Counted from the first letter of the stretch, positions 32,906 through 45,435 are shown. The stretch: DNA of 64,000 bases from Clitoria ternatea (GCA_037962975.1 CM075676.1:95922001-95986000), one strand, 5' to 3'. Notes: a model not told the origin generated them from the sequence alone. Made by a program: numbers and translations.

Positions 32906-35655
32906 ATTCCCTAGTAAACATTACGTTGCGTGGGATATAAACTTTGATGCAACCGTACACTGCATATCATAATTTTTCCTTTGTCTCAACTCTGAATAAA
33001 GGTTATTGTTTTAAAAATTTTGGTTGTTACATGAGTCTTATTTTAAGGCAACACCATACATTTCTTGTAATGAATACGGAGAGGAAAACAGTGAAGGGGA
33101 GAAAATGTCAAGAGGAAAGAGACCAATTGGTGGAACGATTTGTGGAGAACTACTAGGAAAGGGGTGAAAAAGGGGTGAAAAGGGACTCGTTTGGTGAGGT
33201 TGTCAAAGGGAAGTTTAGGTCATGAGAACAAAATTAGTTTGGGGGGAGATTGTTGGCTAAAAGATTAAATTTTGAAGGGGGATTTGCCAAATTTATATGC
33301 AATGTCATAAATAAAGGAAAGAAAGGTTGCCTACTTTGGAGAGTGAAACAATGTGTCGATTTGTTTAAACTTGAAATTAAGTGATTTTTAAAAAAATGAT
33401 TTATTTATAAATATTTTTAATATTAAAATAAATTGGTCTATTTGGTTACTCATATAAAAAGTGTTTTTTTCAAAATAAACAGTTTATTTAAAGAAACATA
33501 TCAGAATAACTTCTTTAAATAAATTGTTTTTAGTTTTTTCGCTTATATTTAAACAAACATATAAAAAAATTTATACTAAGTTTTTTTTAAATTTAAAAAA
33601 CACATTTTTCTTCCAATAAATTTAAATAGCTCATAGGACTGGAAAATAAAATAGGGAATACAAATTTTTGAATGGGAACTGCAGCAGGCTAATAGTTTTA
33701 TGCTAGAATCACTAAGCATCAAACTGGGTGAGGTTTATGTTATGAATGGGTAAGTATACACAAAGTGTTGTGAACACATGGAAAAGATTGGCATCTGTAT
33801 CAGCATGCAGAAATATTCTACAAGGAGAGACAAAGGCATCCCTGGAAAATGGTGTGGCTAGCAACGGTTGGTGCCTGTCGAAGGAAAGGAATGGTAGGAT
33901 CTTTAAAAGTACAAAGAAAGAACCTCAACAAGAAATAGATGAGGTAAAAATTCTGGTTTGGTCATGACTTGAGAAAAGTGAGTATTTCTTTTTCGTGAGT
34001 TATTTACGTGTATTTTTTTAAATAATTCTGTTTAAAGTTTAGTTACAATTAAAACTAATCGTTTTTTTTTATGTTTAGTAAAGATCAAATCAGAACGAAC
34101 ATCTAAATTTAAACATCCTTTATACCTAGTTAATAAAATTTTGTCTTTGTTGTGAAACAAATAAATAAACAAACACGGGTTCTCAATTGTTAATAACCAT
34201 ATTTAATAAACTTTCACCCAATATCAAATAAAGAAGTTAAGCATTTGCCCTGAGTACTTTTATCTGTAAGAAGAGTTATAAAATCTCCTATGCATTTTCT
34301 GACACTAAACAAAGTCTGGCAAAGCACGAGAATTAAATTAATAATTGAATTTTCTACTATGAGTATTTATTGTTTAATTTTCTACTATATCATCACCTAA
34401 AAATTCTCTTCGATTAATCCAATAATACACAAACACAATTAAGAATTCTGCACATTGATTAAATACATTAATATATAGTATAGGTGAAATTGTAATATTG
34501 TAAGTGTAGTATTGATAAAATAGTTTATCTAACTGATACAAAATTGTATATGATAAAGAAATTAGAAAAAGAAAGTTTTTATTTAAAAATTTAGTTAATA
34601 TCTACTTAGCATGATTTATATATAATCCCAATATAATTTTTAATAGATTTTATTTTTAATTTCTTATCATATATAAAGGTGTATAGATAAGACAAACTTT
34701 TGATAAAAAGTTTTTTTCAATTATTCTAAGAGTATTGTTTTAAAAAATAAAAATATAATTTTTATTAAAAATTGTATATAGATTGCTTATAAATCAGAGT
34801 GTATAAGTTTTAATGATGTTTTTAAATAAATAAATTTTCTTTTTTTTCATCAACTGATACCTTTAAAACACTTAAAACAAATACACTTTTTAAAAAACAA
34901 AACGAAAGACTCCAGACTAGACATTATCCAATTTTCCGTATTCTAACACCGATGGAAGGAAAACGGAGGGAACAGTATAAGTGAAAACGAAACGTGAAAT
35001 TACACGGGAAACTTGTAGCTAGTTACTACTATTATTAGTATATATATCATTTAATGTACTGATCGATCAGAATGCAATACTCTCATTATTATCTGCCTCA
35101 AGGTTCCTTGCCATTAAATATGTCACCTAAATCCATAGATTCATTAAGCAATGAAGATAACGGAGGGAAGAGATGCAATTATGAATTTAGTTGAAAGTGG
35201 TTTAGCTCTCAATTTATATTCAATGCATTTTCAATCTGTAGGTCCTCTAAAAATGAATGAGAGAATGACAATGATATGGCTAGCTTCTCTTTGTAAATAG
35301 AGTCTACACTATAGATAAGCATGGCCATAGTTTTACTTAATGTCCATGCCACTAACTTCTAAAACAAAGCTCAAGCACTAAGCTAGCTCCATAATAAATA
35401 AATGTCTGAAAGTTTTCTCAGGTCTCAACTTTTTGAAAGATTATGGTAACTTTTTTGGGGGGAAGCCTGGCGTGGGAGATTAATTGTAGATGATTCCGTT
35501 TCTATAATTTGCAAATATAATTTCCATATATTGGTACGTGATTATTTGGTTTAAAAGGCTGATCAGGGCAATAGTCAAACCTGTTGCTTTAATGAGTATC
35601 TTAAAATACATTTTTTAAAGTGAAATCTAAAATTCGTCCATAAATATAAATATGC
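32906..35655. other. AT-rich intergenic sequence
   Basis: No supported gene. A 73-codon frame at 33746-33967 opens in a less AT-rich patch and could be an old exon, but no domain or splice partner was recognised. Purine-rich words (AAAGGGGTGAAAAAGGGGTG) lie near 33158. Confidence 0.35.
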
Positions 35656-35659
35656 ATAA

Positions 35660-37575
35660 TCAATCAAATTAATCTCTCACTTATTAAAATAATGTTATAA
35701 TCCCTAACGTATATAAAATTGAGTTGTCTATACGAGCTCAGACCCACAAGCCAACCCATTTAATAATTACTTATGTAAATTGTGAGGTAAAACAAAACAT
35801 GACCATTTAAATTACAGGTTCATGGGCCTAACTCAGCCCATCTAACCTATCAAAATGGCGTTATAATCCCTAATATATGTAAAGTAGAGTTGTGTATGTA
35901 AGCTCAAAACCACGAGCTGACCCATTTAACCATTACTTATGCAAATTGTGGGGTAACCGGGATAATTTGAATTGCGGGCTCACGAGCCTGAACTGTTTAG
36001 CCCACGGTTTAAATATGTCTAACCCGCGGGATTACATTAAAATTAAAATTAATATAAATATAAAATAATATTTTAAAGTATCTCGTGACATGTTAAGTAT
36101 CATGTAAGTTATTATGTAGCCACTTTTTATGCAGATGTAGGCATTTCAAACATTCAATGATAAAAACATCAATTTGGTCTCTAACATATTAAAATATTAC
36201 GTCAAATTAATCATTGCCCCGTGTTAAAAAATTATCATATTAGTCCTTAGTCAATTGTGATTTTTATCTAAGTCCTTAGTGTATTAGCAATCGCATTATA
36301 TCAATCTCTAATATTAATTTAAATACTTCAAATTGGATGTTGGTGTGTATGTGACATAATTATTTTATGTTGATGTAATGATGTTATTGTAAATTATTTT
36401 AATGTAAAAAATCATTCAATAAAATCAACGTAACATAATTTTAAACATAATCAATATAATGGGTTAATATTAAAGTGATACAACATGATGAATAAGAGTA
36501 TACATCGTCTCCTAAAATACAAAATGTATTATATGCAATCTAAAACTCAACCAAAATAAAAAAAATGAATACAAACAAGTTCACTTTTATAAATATTAAA
36601 TTATATTAACTTAAATTGTGAATCGGCTCTCAATAACCTGCTTAAAAAAATCACATCGGTCTACTACTACTATTAAGATGAGTTTTACAATCCTACTACT
36701 CATCCAAAGTAGAGTGACAATAGTACCTGTTATTTATTTTTCATTTTTTGCTTTATATTATATGCAAGATGCATGCGACTATTTGTGATATATGCGAATA
36801 TGAAGAACTTTTAACTTGTCGTGTGCATTAGTTTAATAATTATAAGTATGGTGTATGTTCATGATCTCATCTACTTTGACTTTTACCTTGTTAAGGATGG
36901 ATGGGGAACTCGTCCTTGATATATTTTTTTGTATCATCATATTGTATCACTTTAATATTAATCCACTATATCAATTATGCTTAAAACTACCTAATACTAA
37001 TTTTATTGAATAACATTTTCTTTGTATTAAAATAATTTACAGATAAAACCGTTACATCAACATAAAGTAACTAAACCACGTATACATTAACGTCTTGTTC
37101 AAAGTATTTAAATTAATATTAAGGGTTGAAATGATGTGATTACTAATACACTAGGGACTCTTTTGATACAAATGTATTGACTAGAGATATGACTAATCAA
37201 AAGTATATAAGGTGAGGGTAATCTATATTCTATGAACTAGCTTTTAGGATTAAGTTAGGCTTAATACTTAAATTTTAGATGGTTTCAGAGTTTATCCTAA
37301 ATCTGTTGTTGGGCCACCTATATTGTCCACACTTCATTCCAAAGTGTGGAGGTGTTCTATAAGTCTCATTGATGTACTTCATCATTAGAGATTTGAAATA
37401 TCCACATTAACCTAAAACGTGATCACATGACAATACTTAACGTGTCACATGACACTTTGACTAAAATTGTTCAATAGTCATTAATAATAAGGACCAACTT
37501 GATGTAATATCCACATATATCGAGAGTTATAACATCATTTCAATAAATTAAAGACTAACTTAACCAATCACTTGT
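35660..37575. mobile_element. Foldback element with long inverted repeats
   Basis: The sequence from about 36230 to 36500 is matched by the reverse complement of about 36920-37200. Shared words include TATTAATTTAAATACTT, TTTATGTTGATGTAA, GTAAATTATTTTAAT and TTAATATTAAAGTGATACAA. The outer parts (35665-35710 and 37530-37570, sharing AATGTTATAA or ATGATGTTATAA) also face each other. The arms are long and diverged and surround about 420 bp of unpaired sequence. No transposase was seen. A target duplication was not identified, so the ends are approximate. Confidence 0.55.
35694..35990 (+). repeat. 166-bp-spaced direct repeat
   Basis: GTTATAATCCCTAACGTATA at 35694 and GTTATAATCCCTAATATATG at 35860 begin two copies of about 100-140 bp. 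The copies share GAGTTGT, ACCCATTTAA, CATTACTTATG and AAATTGTG words. Both lie in the left arm of the foldback element. Confidence 0.75.
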
Positions 37576-37937
37576 ACATTAGGGATGACATTGAAGTTTG
37601 ACTCTAATTTTTTTATCTAAACTTGAGTTTTCAAAACTATATCCTTTTTATCCTCTCAAATTGCATGAAAGAAACTTCTTTAACCAAAACAAAAACACTA
37701 ATCATTTATTGAGGATTTTCTTGGTTTAATTCTATTGTTAGTCCTTTCGTTGCGATAAATGTGTAATTTTAATGTTCTAAAGTTTTCTTGCTTAAATTAT
37801 TAGATCTTTAATTTTTAAAATGGTTAAACTCGAGTCCTCCCATTAAGTAGTTTTCCTTTAGAGAAAACACTAGTGCATAAAAAAGGCTTAAATCTCCTAT
37901 TTTCTACTCAAGTAATCAAAAGTTTTGATACAAGAAA

Positions 37938-38171
37938 TGTTCACACACAGAAAGTAGGTACAAAACCTAGAGAATTCCCCTAGGGATTAGGTTTATTATC
38001 TCTTTATAATGTGTCACTTAGTTTACAACATGTGCATAAAAGGTGCATTTATACCTAGGTTAGAATTAAGAGGATCTAGGCCCATTAGACTAAAACTAAC
38101 AGGATTACTCCTCTAGCTAAGATCAAGGGAATCAAGAGGACCGGTAGGACCCCCCATCACCGGGGAGAACA
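37938..38171 (-). repeat. 3' LTR of the Tat element
   Basis: 234 bp, TG...CA ends, matching the 5' LTR with about 18 substitutions plus small gaps. Confidence 0.9.
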
Positions 38172-38254
38172 AGAGCCCCCCAGCCATGAGTCTCAGGCCT
38201 AGAGCCAGGTGAAATGGCTGAGTATAGTCATGTGGTGTTTCTTCATCTTGAGGT

Positions 38255-38464
38255 GGGACGAGAGGGATTGATCTCCGAGAGACGCGGTTGAGCTGAGGGG
38301 AGTTGACCTCCTAGAGGTATTGTTGAACTGAGAGAAGTTGATCTTCAAGAGGCGTGGTTGAGCTGAGAGGAGTTGATCTCCGAGAGGCATAGTTGAGCCA
38401 AGAGAAGTTGATCTCTGAGAGGTGTGGTTGAACTGAGAGGAGTTGATATCTGAGGGGAGTCTTG
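38255..38464. repeat. 35-bp tandem repeat near the 3' LTR
   Basis: The word GARCTGAGAGRAGTTGAT starts at 38290, 38325, 38360 and 38430, and GAGCCAAGAGAAGTTGAT at 38395, giving an exact 35-bp period, with a partial copy from about 38255. The repeated Ser-Thr-Pro-Leu and Ser-Thr-Thr peptides readable on the minus strand come from this array. Confidence 0.9.
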
Positions 38465-38854
38465 GAAGGCGACTTATGCGCTTTTTTGCCACGTGGTGAA
38501 GAGTTGATAACCGCCATTTTTCAATCTTGAGGGGTACACGTACCTGTTATGATTATGTCGCTTCTGCGCCTCTATGCCATTAATGCGTCATTTAAAGCGC
38601 GTCGTTTCACCCCAGGTTGTCCTAAAGCATCGTGTCCATTAATCAGAAGTTCCCTCACTCCCCCACCGTTGGATGCAAATCCACGTCGTTTCAATTGAAA
38701 TAATTTCCTAAAACATCATGCTCCTTTGTCTTTGAACCCCATTGTTTCGCTTGAGGTAATTTCCATAATTTTCTAAGACATCCCACCCTTTTATTTTCAA
38801 CCCCATTTTCCTTCTGACCGTTGGATCTAGGGCGGTGAAAGGTTAGCTCCTTCG

Positions 38855-38863
38855 CCTATAAAT
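38855..38863 (+). promoter_or_regulatory. TATA box of the plus-strand extra ORF
   Basis: CTATAAATT followed by a pyrimidine-rich leader, about 205 bp before the ATG at 39061. It would drive transcription opposite to gag-pol. Confidence 0.45.
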
Positions 38864-39060
38864 TGGTTTGGTTTTTTCATTTCATGTTCTTTAGGCTTCC
38901 ACTCTACTGTGTCTGTATCCCTCTTCACTTTCCCAAAGCTTTGGCTTATTAGACTTTATTGCTTCCAAGTTCTACCATTTTCTTCTTTTCCTGGCATTCT
39001 TCGCCTTACCCGTCATGTTAGTGTTTTTCCCCTTCAAACTGCTTTCGTCTTGAGATTTGT

Positions 39061-41341
39061 GATGACGTCAACTGTGGGGAATTCTTATGAGTGGGTGAAG
39101 AATGAGGTGTTGGTTATCTCTTCCTCCTTTCAAAGTGAGGAGTTTGTGGCTAAACTATGGGAGGGGGGAACGTTCAATCATTTTACCCTTGCTCATAATG
39201 TAGAATGTGTTTGTTCCTCTGCTTCTGATAGGGTTTGCCACGAGCGTGCTTACCCGAGCGAGTTGGACTTTACCTTTGTCCATGAGACTTTCTTCTTTGG
39301 GCCACATCTGTCTTTTCCCTTATTTGACTTCGAGGTCGGGGTGTTAAGTGCTTTAAACATCGCCCTGACTCAGTTACACTTGAATAGAAGGGTGTTCGTG
39401 AAGGCGTTCAAGGTGCTCTGCGAGCAATTCAGTCATGTTCCTTCTGTCCCCTTATTTTTTTATTTTTTCAATGCTAAAATTCCAAAAGCGAGAGTGTCCA
39501 TGGGGTAGGTCTCTCTGAATGGTGTCGCCCACCGAAACTTGATTAGGGCTTTCGATTAATCCTATAAGAATTTCAAAATAGGTTTTTTCAAAATTTGAGT
39601 CAGGCTGGATCTTCTTGGGAGGACTTTTTACATTACCCCGACACTCAGCCTCAATTTCCCCTCTGTCCAGTTCTGGGTGTCCTGGGATGATATCTCCCTT
39701 TCCGAGAGGGCGGATGCCAAGTTTCTTCTCGAGGACTTGAAGATATATTTTAGCTCTTAGGCTCTAATAGCCTTATCCCCCATTCGAGCACCCTTGACGC
39801 CTGGATCGGTGAGTGTAATTTTAATTGCACTGTGTTTTATATTTTGTTGTCTGACTCTGGTTTTTCACTAATTGATTTTGTTTGTGCAGCTGACATGGCC
39901 CCTCACAACATCTCCATTAAAGATTTGAGAAAACGCTACCCTGGCAGTGATCCCAGGATTGTAGGGAAGAAAGCTGGAGGGAAGAAAGGGACAAGGGCGA
40001 GCTTGGCAGTTCCTGCAGGTGACTCCCAAGGATCTGTGAGAGCTGTGACTGTCTTGACGCCTATCAACATAATGCCTCCAACCTCGCAGATAGAAAATGA
40101 GGTAGGTCGAAAAGGCACTGCCAAGACGACTCCGCTGAAGAAGGTGTGGCTTCAGGGTCGGCTAGGCTAGAAACTCTGGGAGCGGGCTCTCCCGAGTCCC
40201 CGCGCTACACTGAGGAGCAAGTGGGAGATGGTCCCCACACCATTGTGGTATCTGATAGCCCCAAACAGGAAATGAGGTCTTTGAATCCCCGGGACCGAGT
40301 GAAGCAGGGGTCCTCAGGGCTTGTTTCTGTGGAGGGAGTGTCGGCCGATAGGATTGCCAGTGCCCTACCGAGTGAGACAAAGCTGGAGGATTGGCGTTGG
40401 GAGACTTTTGCCAATGGATCTTTATGCGGCACCAGCAACCCTGCATACTCACTGTGGGATGTTCATTTCCCGGTTCCGGGCTTTGTGAACCGAACAGTGG
40501 TGTTTAAGGAAGACGCGAAGAAGTTTGAGGGGTCGAGCACGGCGACTATGTGTCAAGTTGTAGAGATGTTTAACCTCCGGGAGACTTCGATGACTCGATT
40601 TCTGTATAAGCGTTTCACCGAGAAGGAGAAGGAATTGGTGGCGCTGAGGAAAGAGAAGGTTACCCTGTAGTATGACAAGGACTCATTGCGGAGCTCTCAT
40701 GAGTTTACCTTCTTGCAACTCAGGGATGCTTTGAAGGCAGTCGGGGGCTTGGTGGATGAGTTGAAGCTTGCTGAATCCAAGCTGGGAGAGGCCTAGTCGG
40801 GGAGGAAATTAACAGAATCGAAGTTGGCTATCATTGAGGACCAGTGTGCCAATCTGGGTAGCCTCCTGAGGGCCGTTGAGGAATCATACGTCTTGGTGTG
40901 CATGGCTTGGAAAGAGGTTGAGGAAAAGCTGAAGGGTGTCAGAGCGACCTTTTGAAGCGCAAAGCGGAGGAGGCGGCTTACGCATGTTTTATGGAGAAGA
41001 AACTAGCCGAGAAGTACGTGGCGGCCTTTGACCTTTGCCAACAGCAGATTCAAGTGTTAAACCCTTCGACAGATCTCAACCTGGAGGGAATTGGGCCCTT
41101 CCAAGTCATGGGGAACGGTGAGATAGTCGATCTTTCCGATTTAGAGGATAAGGAGAAGGTGGCTACTATGGATATTCTGGAGGCAGAGGCAGGTGTAGAA
41201 TCGACTGTGGTCCCTGAGTCAGTGCCAGCCAACTCGGAAGGCGGGGAATACCCAGATGGGACTAAGAGTAAGAAGCTCCAAAGCGAGGTCGAGGGTGATG
41301 TCCCTCAGGGTGAGACCCCAGATGCCAGCGTTGGTCCCTAA
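39061..41341 (+). pseudogene. Antisense extra ORF of the Tat element, gypsy-type transposon domain plus coiled coil
   Basis: Runs opposite to gag-pol. The probable start is the ATG at 39061 (MTSTVGNSYEWVKNEVLVIS). The open frame extends upstream to 38909, but that part looks like leader. FVHETFFFGPHLSFPLFDFE, GVLSALNIALTQLHLNRR and VSLNG resemble the plant 'putative gypsy-type transposon' domain (Transposase_28, PF04195 type). A plausible 81-bp intron lies at 39809-39889. Beyond it come a basic segment (SIKDLRKRYPGSDPRIVGKK), a Ser/Pro-rich part, a likely coiled coil (about 40560-41040) and an acidic tail ending in TAA at 41341. Stops near 39506, 39560 and 40668 and frame changes near 40150 and 40950 break it. 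The function is unknown; such antisense ORFs are known in Tat-lineage elements. Confidence 0.72.
39809..39889 (+). other. Probable intron in the antisense ORF
   Basis: The donor GGATCG|GTGAGT and acceptor TTTGTGCAG|CTGACATG enclose 81 bp rich in T, the size and composition of a short plant intron. As read, the two exon frames do not join in phase. Either a small indel in the decayed exon 1 or an in-frame start at the ATG 39895 is needed. Confidence 0.55.
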
Positions 41342-41500
41342 GTAGCTAATAACTTTGTCTTCCTTTTATTTCTTGAGAATTTGATGTAATACTTTTATGA
41401 ATAGAATGAATTGTACCTTTTGTCTTTATATGCTTTATTTGTTGTAGCTCACGTATACGTTACTTTTCGGGTTTTATGTGTGTGAGCATGAGGGTGCTAC

Positions 41501-41985
41501 CGAGAGGATCGATTCCTCGTTCAGACCTGAGTTAAGTTTCGCGAAGTATTTGTCGAGAGGATCGATTCCTTGCTCAGAAGATGAATTTTAAGTTTCACAA
41601 CGTATTTGCCAAGAGGATCGATTCCTCGCTTGAACTTCAAGCACTTAAATGAATTTTAAGTTCACAACGTATTTGTCGAGAGGATCGATTCCTTGCTCGG
41701 ACTTCGAGTACTTAAATAAATTTTAAGTTTCACAACGTATTTGCCAAGAGGATCGATTCCTCGCTCAGACTTCGAGTACTTAAACGTATTTTAAGTTTCA
41801 CAATGTATTTAATGAAAGGATCAATTCCTCGTTCGTACTTCGAGTACTTAAACGAATTTTAAGTTTCACAACATATTTGCCAAGGGGATCAATTCTTCAC
41901 TCAAACTTTGAGTACTTAAACGAATTTTAAGTTTCACAACGTATTTGCCAAGGGGATCGATTCCTCGCTTGAACTTTGATTGCAT
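41501..41985 (+). repeat. 68-bp tandem repeat between antisense ORF and pol
   Basis: The word GAGGATCGATTCCT (or a close variant) starts at 41504, 41557, 41613, 41680, 41748, 41816, 41884 and 41952. Spacings are 53, 56, 67, 68, 68, 68 and 68 bp. Later units also share CGAGTACTTAAACGAATTTT and AAGTTTCACAACGTATTTG. The array sits between the 3' ends of two converging reading frames. Confidence 0.9.
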
Positions 41986-42139
41986 TGATCTTCTTAGCTG
42001 AATAGTTTGAAATTTTTATTGAAGAAGTTGGGGCCTCATGAAAACCTCCCGAGAGAAAAACCCTGTGGAAAAAACCTCTCAGGTAGGAAAAAGAGTACCC
42101 TAGTGTACAAAGATCAACTGTAATAAAATTTTAAATGAG

Positions 42140-43060
42140 TGGCATTCCACGTCCTTGGTATCTCTTTTCCAGACAATTCCTCTAATCGATGGATGCCTTT
42201 TCCCATGGCCTTTTGACTCGGTACGGGCCCTCCCAGGTAGCTGCAAATTTACCTTCTTCTCGTGGCCTTCGATTATTGTCTGCGGTGCGTAACACTAGGT
42301 CTCCCTTTCGAAAAGGTCAGGATTGAAGAAGAGAGTTTCAACGCTGAGCGGACTTCTGCTTAGCTGCCTGTATCTTTACATACACAACATCGCACTCTTC
42401 CATACTAAGATTCAGATCTTCTCTTCTTCCATCGTTGTTTAGGTCTTCGTCATAGGCGAGACGTTGAGGGTGGGTTCCCCTAACTCCTCTAGTATCATGG
42501 CATCGGCCCCATAAGTGAGTCGGAATAGGGTCTCACGGGTCGACGAGTGTGGGGTCATGTGATATGCCCACAAAGCCCCAGGTAATTCTTCCTCTCATCT
42601 TCCCTTGGCTTCTCCAAGTCGCTTTTTAAGTTCTTGAAGGATTATCTTGTTTGTCGCCTGAGCATGGCTGTTGGTTTGTGGGTGTTCTACGGAAGAGAAT
42701 TTTTGCCTGATACCTAGGTTCTCACAGAATTCAATAAAACCTTTGTCTGTGAACTGACGGCCATTATCTGAGATGATTGTATGGGGTAGCCTGTGTCTAA
42801 AGATGATATGTTTCCAAGTGAAAGTCTGAACCTTGGCTGTAGTGATAGTTGCAAGGGGTTCCACCTCAATCCATTTGGTGAAGAAATTGACTGCCACTAG
42901 AAGAAATTTGACTTGACCTTTCCGGTTGGAAATAGACCCAGGATGTGCACCCCCCAGGTGTTGAAGGGCCAAGGGGATAAGATTTCATGTAAAGGCTCGG
43001 GGTAGCTGTGGATCTGATTGACGTTGCACTGGCATGGGTCACATTTCTTGACAAACTCAG
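42140..43060 (-). pseudogene. Tat integrase
   Basis: Starts with the zinc-region end (EFVKKCDPCQ near 43030-43060). The core then reads LLVAVNFFTKWIEVEPLATI, where the first catalytic aspartate is asparagine. TIISDNGRQFTD keeps the second. HPQTNSHAQATNKIILQEL follows, in which the expected glutamate position reads glutamine. A C-terminal part (LVLRTADNN, EGKFAATWEGPYRVKRPW) extends to about 42140. Frames change between these blocks. The enzyme would join element DNA to the chromosome and is inactive here. Confidence 0.87.
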
Positions 43061-43525
43061 AGTAGTTGGCTTGTAGGGTTGGTCAAAAATATCCTGCCTG
43101 GAGGACCCGAGCAGCCAGGGGGCGACTCCCCCGTGAAGGCCACGGATCCCCGAGTGGAGTTCTCGTATTACATAGTCAGCTTGTTATTCATTCAGGCACT
43201 TTAGGAGTGGCATAGTAAAGCCCCTTTTGTAGAGTTGTTCATCTAGCAGGGTGTAGTTGGCTGCTTGAACCTGCAGCCTTTTAGCTTGCTGATGGTCTTC
43301 TGGGAGGGTTCCTTGCCTGAGAAAATCAACAATCAGAGTCATCCAAGTTTTTCAATCGGTATTTCACTTACCTAGTGCGTACGCTAAGTCTCTTGGATCG
43401 TGGGTTCCTCTAAGATGATTTGGATAATTGTCTTGAGGTTCCCTACTTTGACTATGCTAGCTAGCTTAGAGAGTAGGTCGGCGCGCTTGTTCATCGCCCG
43501 AGGAACATGAACTACGTGAAAATGT

Positions 43526-44313
43526 TTAAGGTCCTTTATCTTGGTATGACCCTTCCACCTGACATGCCACCCACTGGGAGTCGCTCTTTGCCTGAATACA
43601 CCAAGCTTCTAAGTCTATGGCGGTATGCAGTCCAACGATGAGAGCCTCATACTTTGCCTGGTTATTGTTGGCTTTGAATTGGAACCTAAGTGACTCCTCG
43701 ACCACTAATCCGATTGGATATTCCAGTATAACACTTGCTCCGCTACCCTTCGTGTTGGAGAATCCATCCACAGAAAGAGTCCATAAACAGTGTGTGGCCT
43801 CATAGTCGTCTTTATCTTCTCGCAACTCTACCAGGAAGTCTGCCAGCACTTAGGCTTTAATAGGACCTCTAGGTTTATACCAAATGCCATATTCAGACAA
43901 CTCAACAGCCCAAGCAACCATTCTTCCTATGAGGTCTGGCCTCTAAAGGATCTTTTCGAGTGGTTGGTCGGTCCTTACTATCACTTGGTGGCTATGAATG
44001 TAAGGTCGAAGTTGTCGCGCTGCTACAACAAGGTTGTATGTGAATTTTTTGACCCTCTGATATCACACCTCAGCCCCCTATAATATCTTACTGGTGAAAT
44101 AGACCGGCCTCTGGACTGGCCGTCCTATTGGACTAAGACCGAGTTTACTGCCTCAATACCTGCAGAAAGGTAAAGGACCAATTCTGACCCCGTGTCTGGT
44201 CGTGTACGAATCGGTGGGGATACGAGGTAGATCTTGAGGTCTTGAAATTCCTTTTCACACTCCGGTGTCCACTCGAACGAGTCTGTCCTCTTCAACACCT
44301 TGTAGAATGGCAT
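43526..44313 (-). pseudogene. Tat reverse transcriptase C-terminus and RNase H
   Basis: MPFYKVLKRTDSFEWTPECE begins the connection region (44313). Further on WTLSVDGFSNTKGSGASVIL holds the first RNase H aspartate. NNQAKYEALIVGL has lysine where the catalytic glutamate normally lies. Stops and frame changes lie between the two open parts. The block follows reverse transcriptase on the minus strand, as in gypsy elements. Confidence 0.86.
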
Positions 44314-44562
44314 AGACTTTTCAATAAATTTTGAGAGAAAGCGGGAGAGGGCAGCGATCCAATCGGTGAGATGCTGGGCCTCTTTAATATTCTGGTGGCT
44401 TCACATCTCAAGTATGGCACGACATTGGTCTGGGTTGGCCTCAATGCCTTGGTGGTTGAGCATGTACCCTAGAAACTTTCCCCCTTGGACCCTGAAAGAG
44501 CACTTGTCGGGGTTCAGCCGCATAATGTGCTTGCGCAGCTTAGAGAATGTCTCCTTCAAATC

Positions 44563-45147
44563 CTACACATGTGAGTCCACTTGTTTGGTATTGAATACCA
44601 TGTTGTCCACATAGACCTTCATGTTTCTCCCGATCTGGCTGGTAAAGATTTTATCAACTAGCCTTAAGTAAGTAGCTCTTGCATTCTTCAGACTGAAGGG
44701 CATTACTCGGTAACAATAATTTGTTCCACCTGTGATAAATGTTGTCTTCTCCTCATCTTTAGGGTCCATTCGGATCTGATTGTACCCCGAGTATCCATCC
44801 ATAAAGCTTAAAATCCTGTATCATGAAGTTCCATATACCAGATCATCAATACTAGGTAAAGGATAGGGATCTTTGGGACATACCTTATTCAGATCAGTGA
44901 AGTCGACACACATTCGCCACTTGTTGTTCGACTTCTTTACTATGACCACGTTAGATAACCAGGATGGATGTTTGACCTCTCTGATGAAGTTGGCAGACAC
45001 AAGCTTATCTGTCTCGTCCTTGACTGCACTTTTCTGATCGGGTCCTATCTTTTGAGGCTTCTGGGATATGGGCCTAGCATCCGGCTCGATGTTGAGTGAG
45101 TAGCAGATTACATTGGGATCAATGTCTGGCATGTCGACAGGCTCCAA
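44563..45147 (-). pseudogene. Tat reverse transcriptase
   Basis: DPNVICYSLNIEPDARPISQ opens the domain, followed by IREVKHPSWLSNVVIVKKSN, KWRMCVDFTDLNKVCPKDPY, MDGYSGYNQIRMDPKDEEKT and YCYRVMPFSLKNARATY. The active-site box reads YVDN (44602-44613) instead of YVDD, a G-to-A change that removes an essential metal ligand. A stop lies near 44820. Length and motif order are otherwise those of Ty3/gypsy enzymes. Confidence 0.9.
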
Positions 45148-45435
45148 GCGAACATATCTGCATTTGCTTTCAACAGGTTAACTAGGGCTTCTTCAAGAAC
45201 TGGGTTGAGTATTGCACTAATTTGCGTGAACTGATTCAGGGAGAGGCCGACTTGGACGAGCTTAAGAGACTCTACTGGCTAAGGTCTCTCATATTTTCTG
45301 TCATCATGAGGGTCAAACCCTGTCTCTATATCTTCATTGATTATAAATGTCTCCTTAGGGCAAAGGCTCTCCATAGTAACATTCATGGGCAACTTTCGGG
45401 TCTGCCTTGACGACCCTCACTCTTCCATCCCCGAG

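Noticed and set aside
33746..33967. 73-codon plus-strand frame
   Set aside because: It has no recognisable domain, no clear splice sites and no neighbouring exons, so it is not supported as a gene.
38199..38517. Two minus-strand frames with Ser/Thr-rich repeats
   Set aside because: They are the 35-bp minisatellite read through, next to the 3' LTR.
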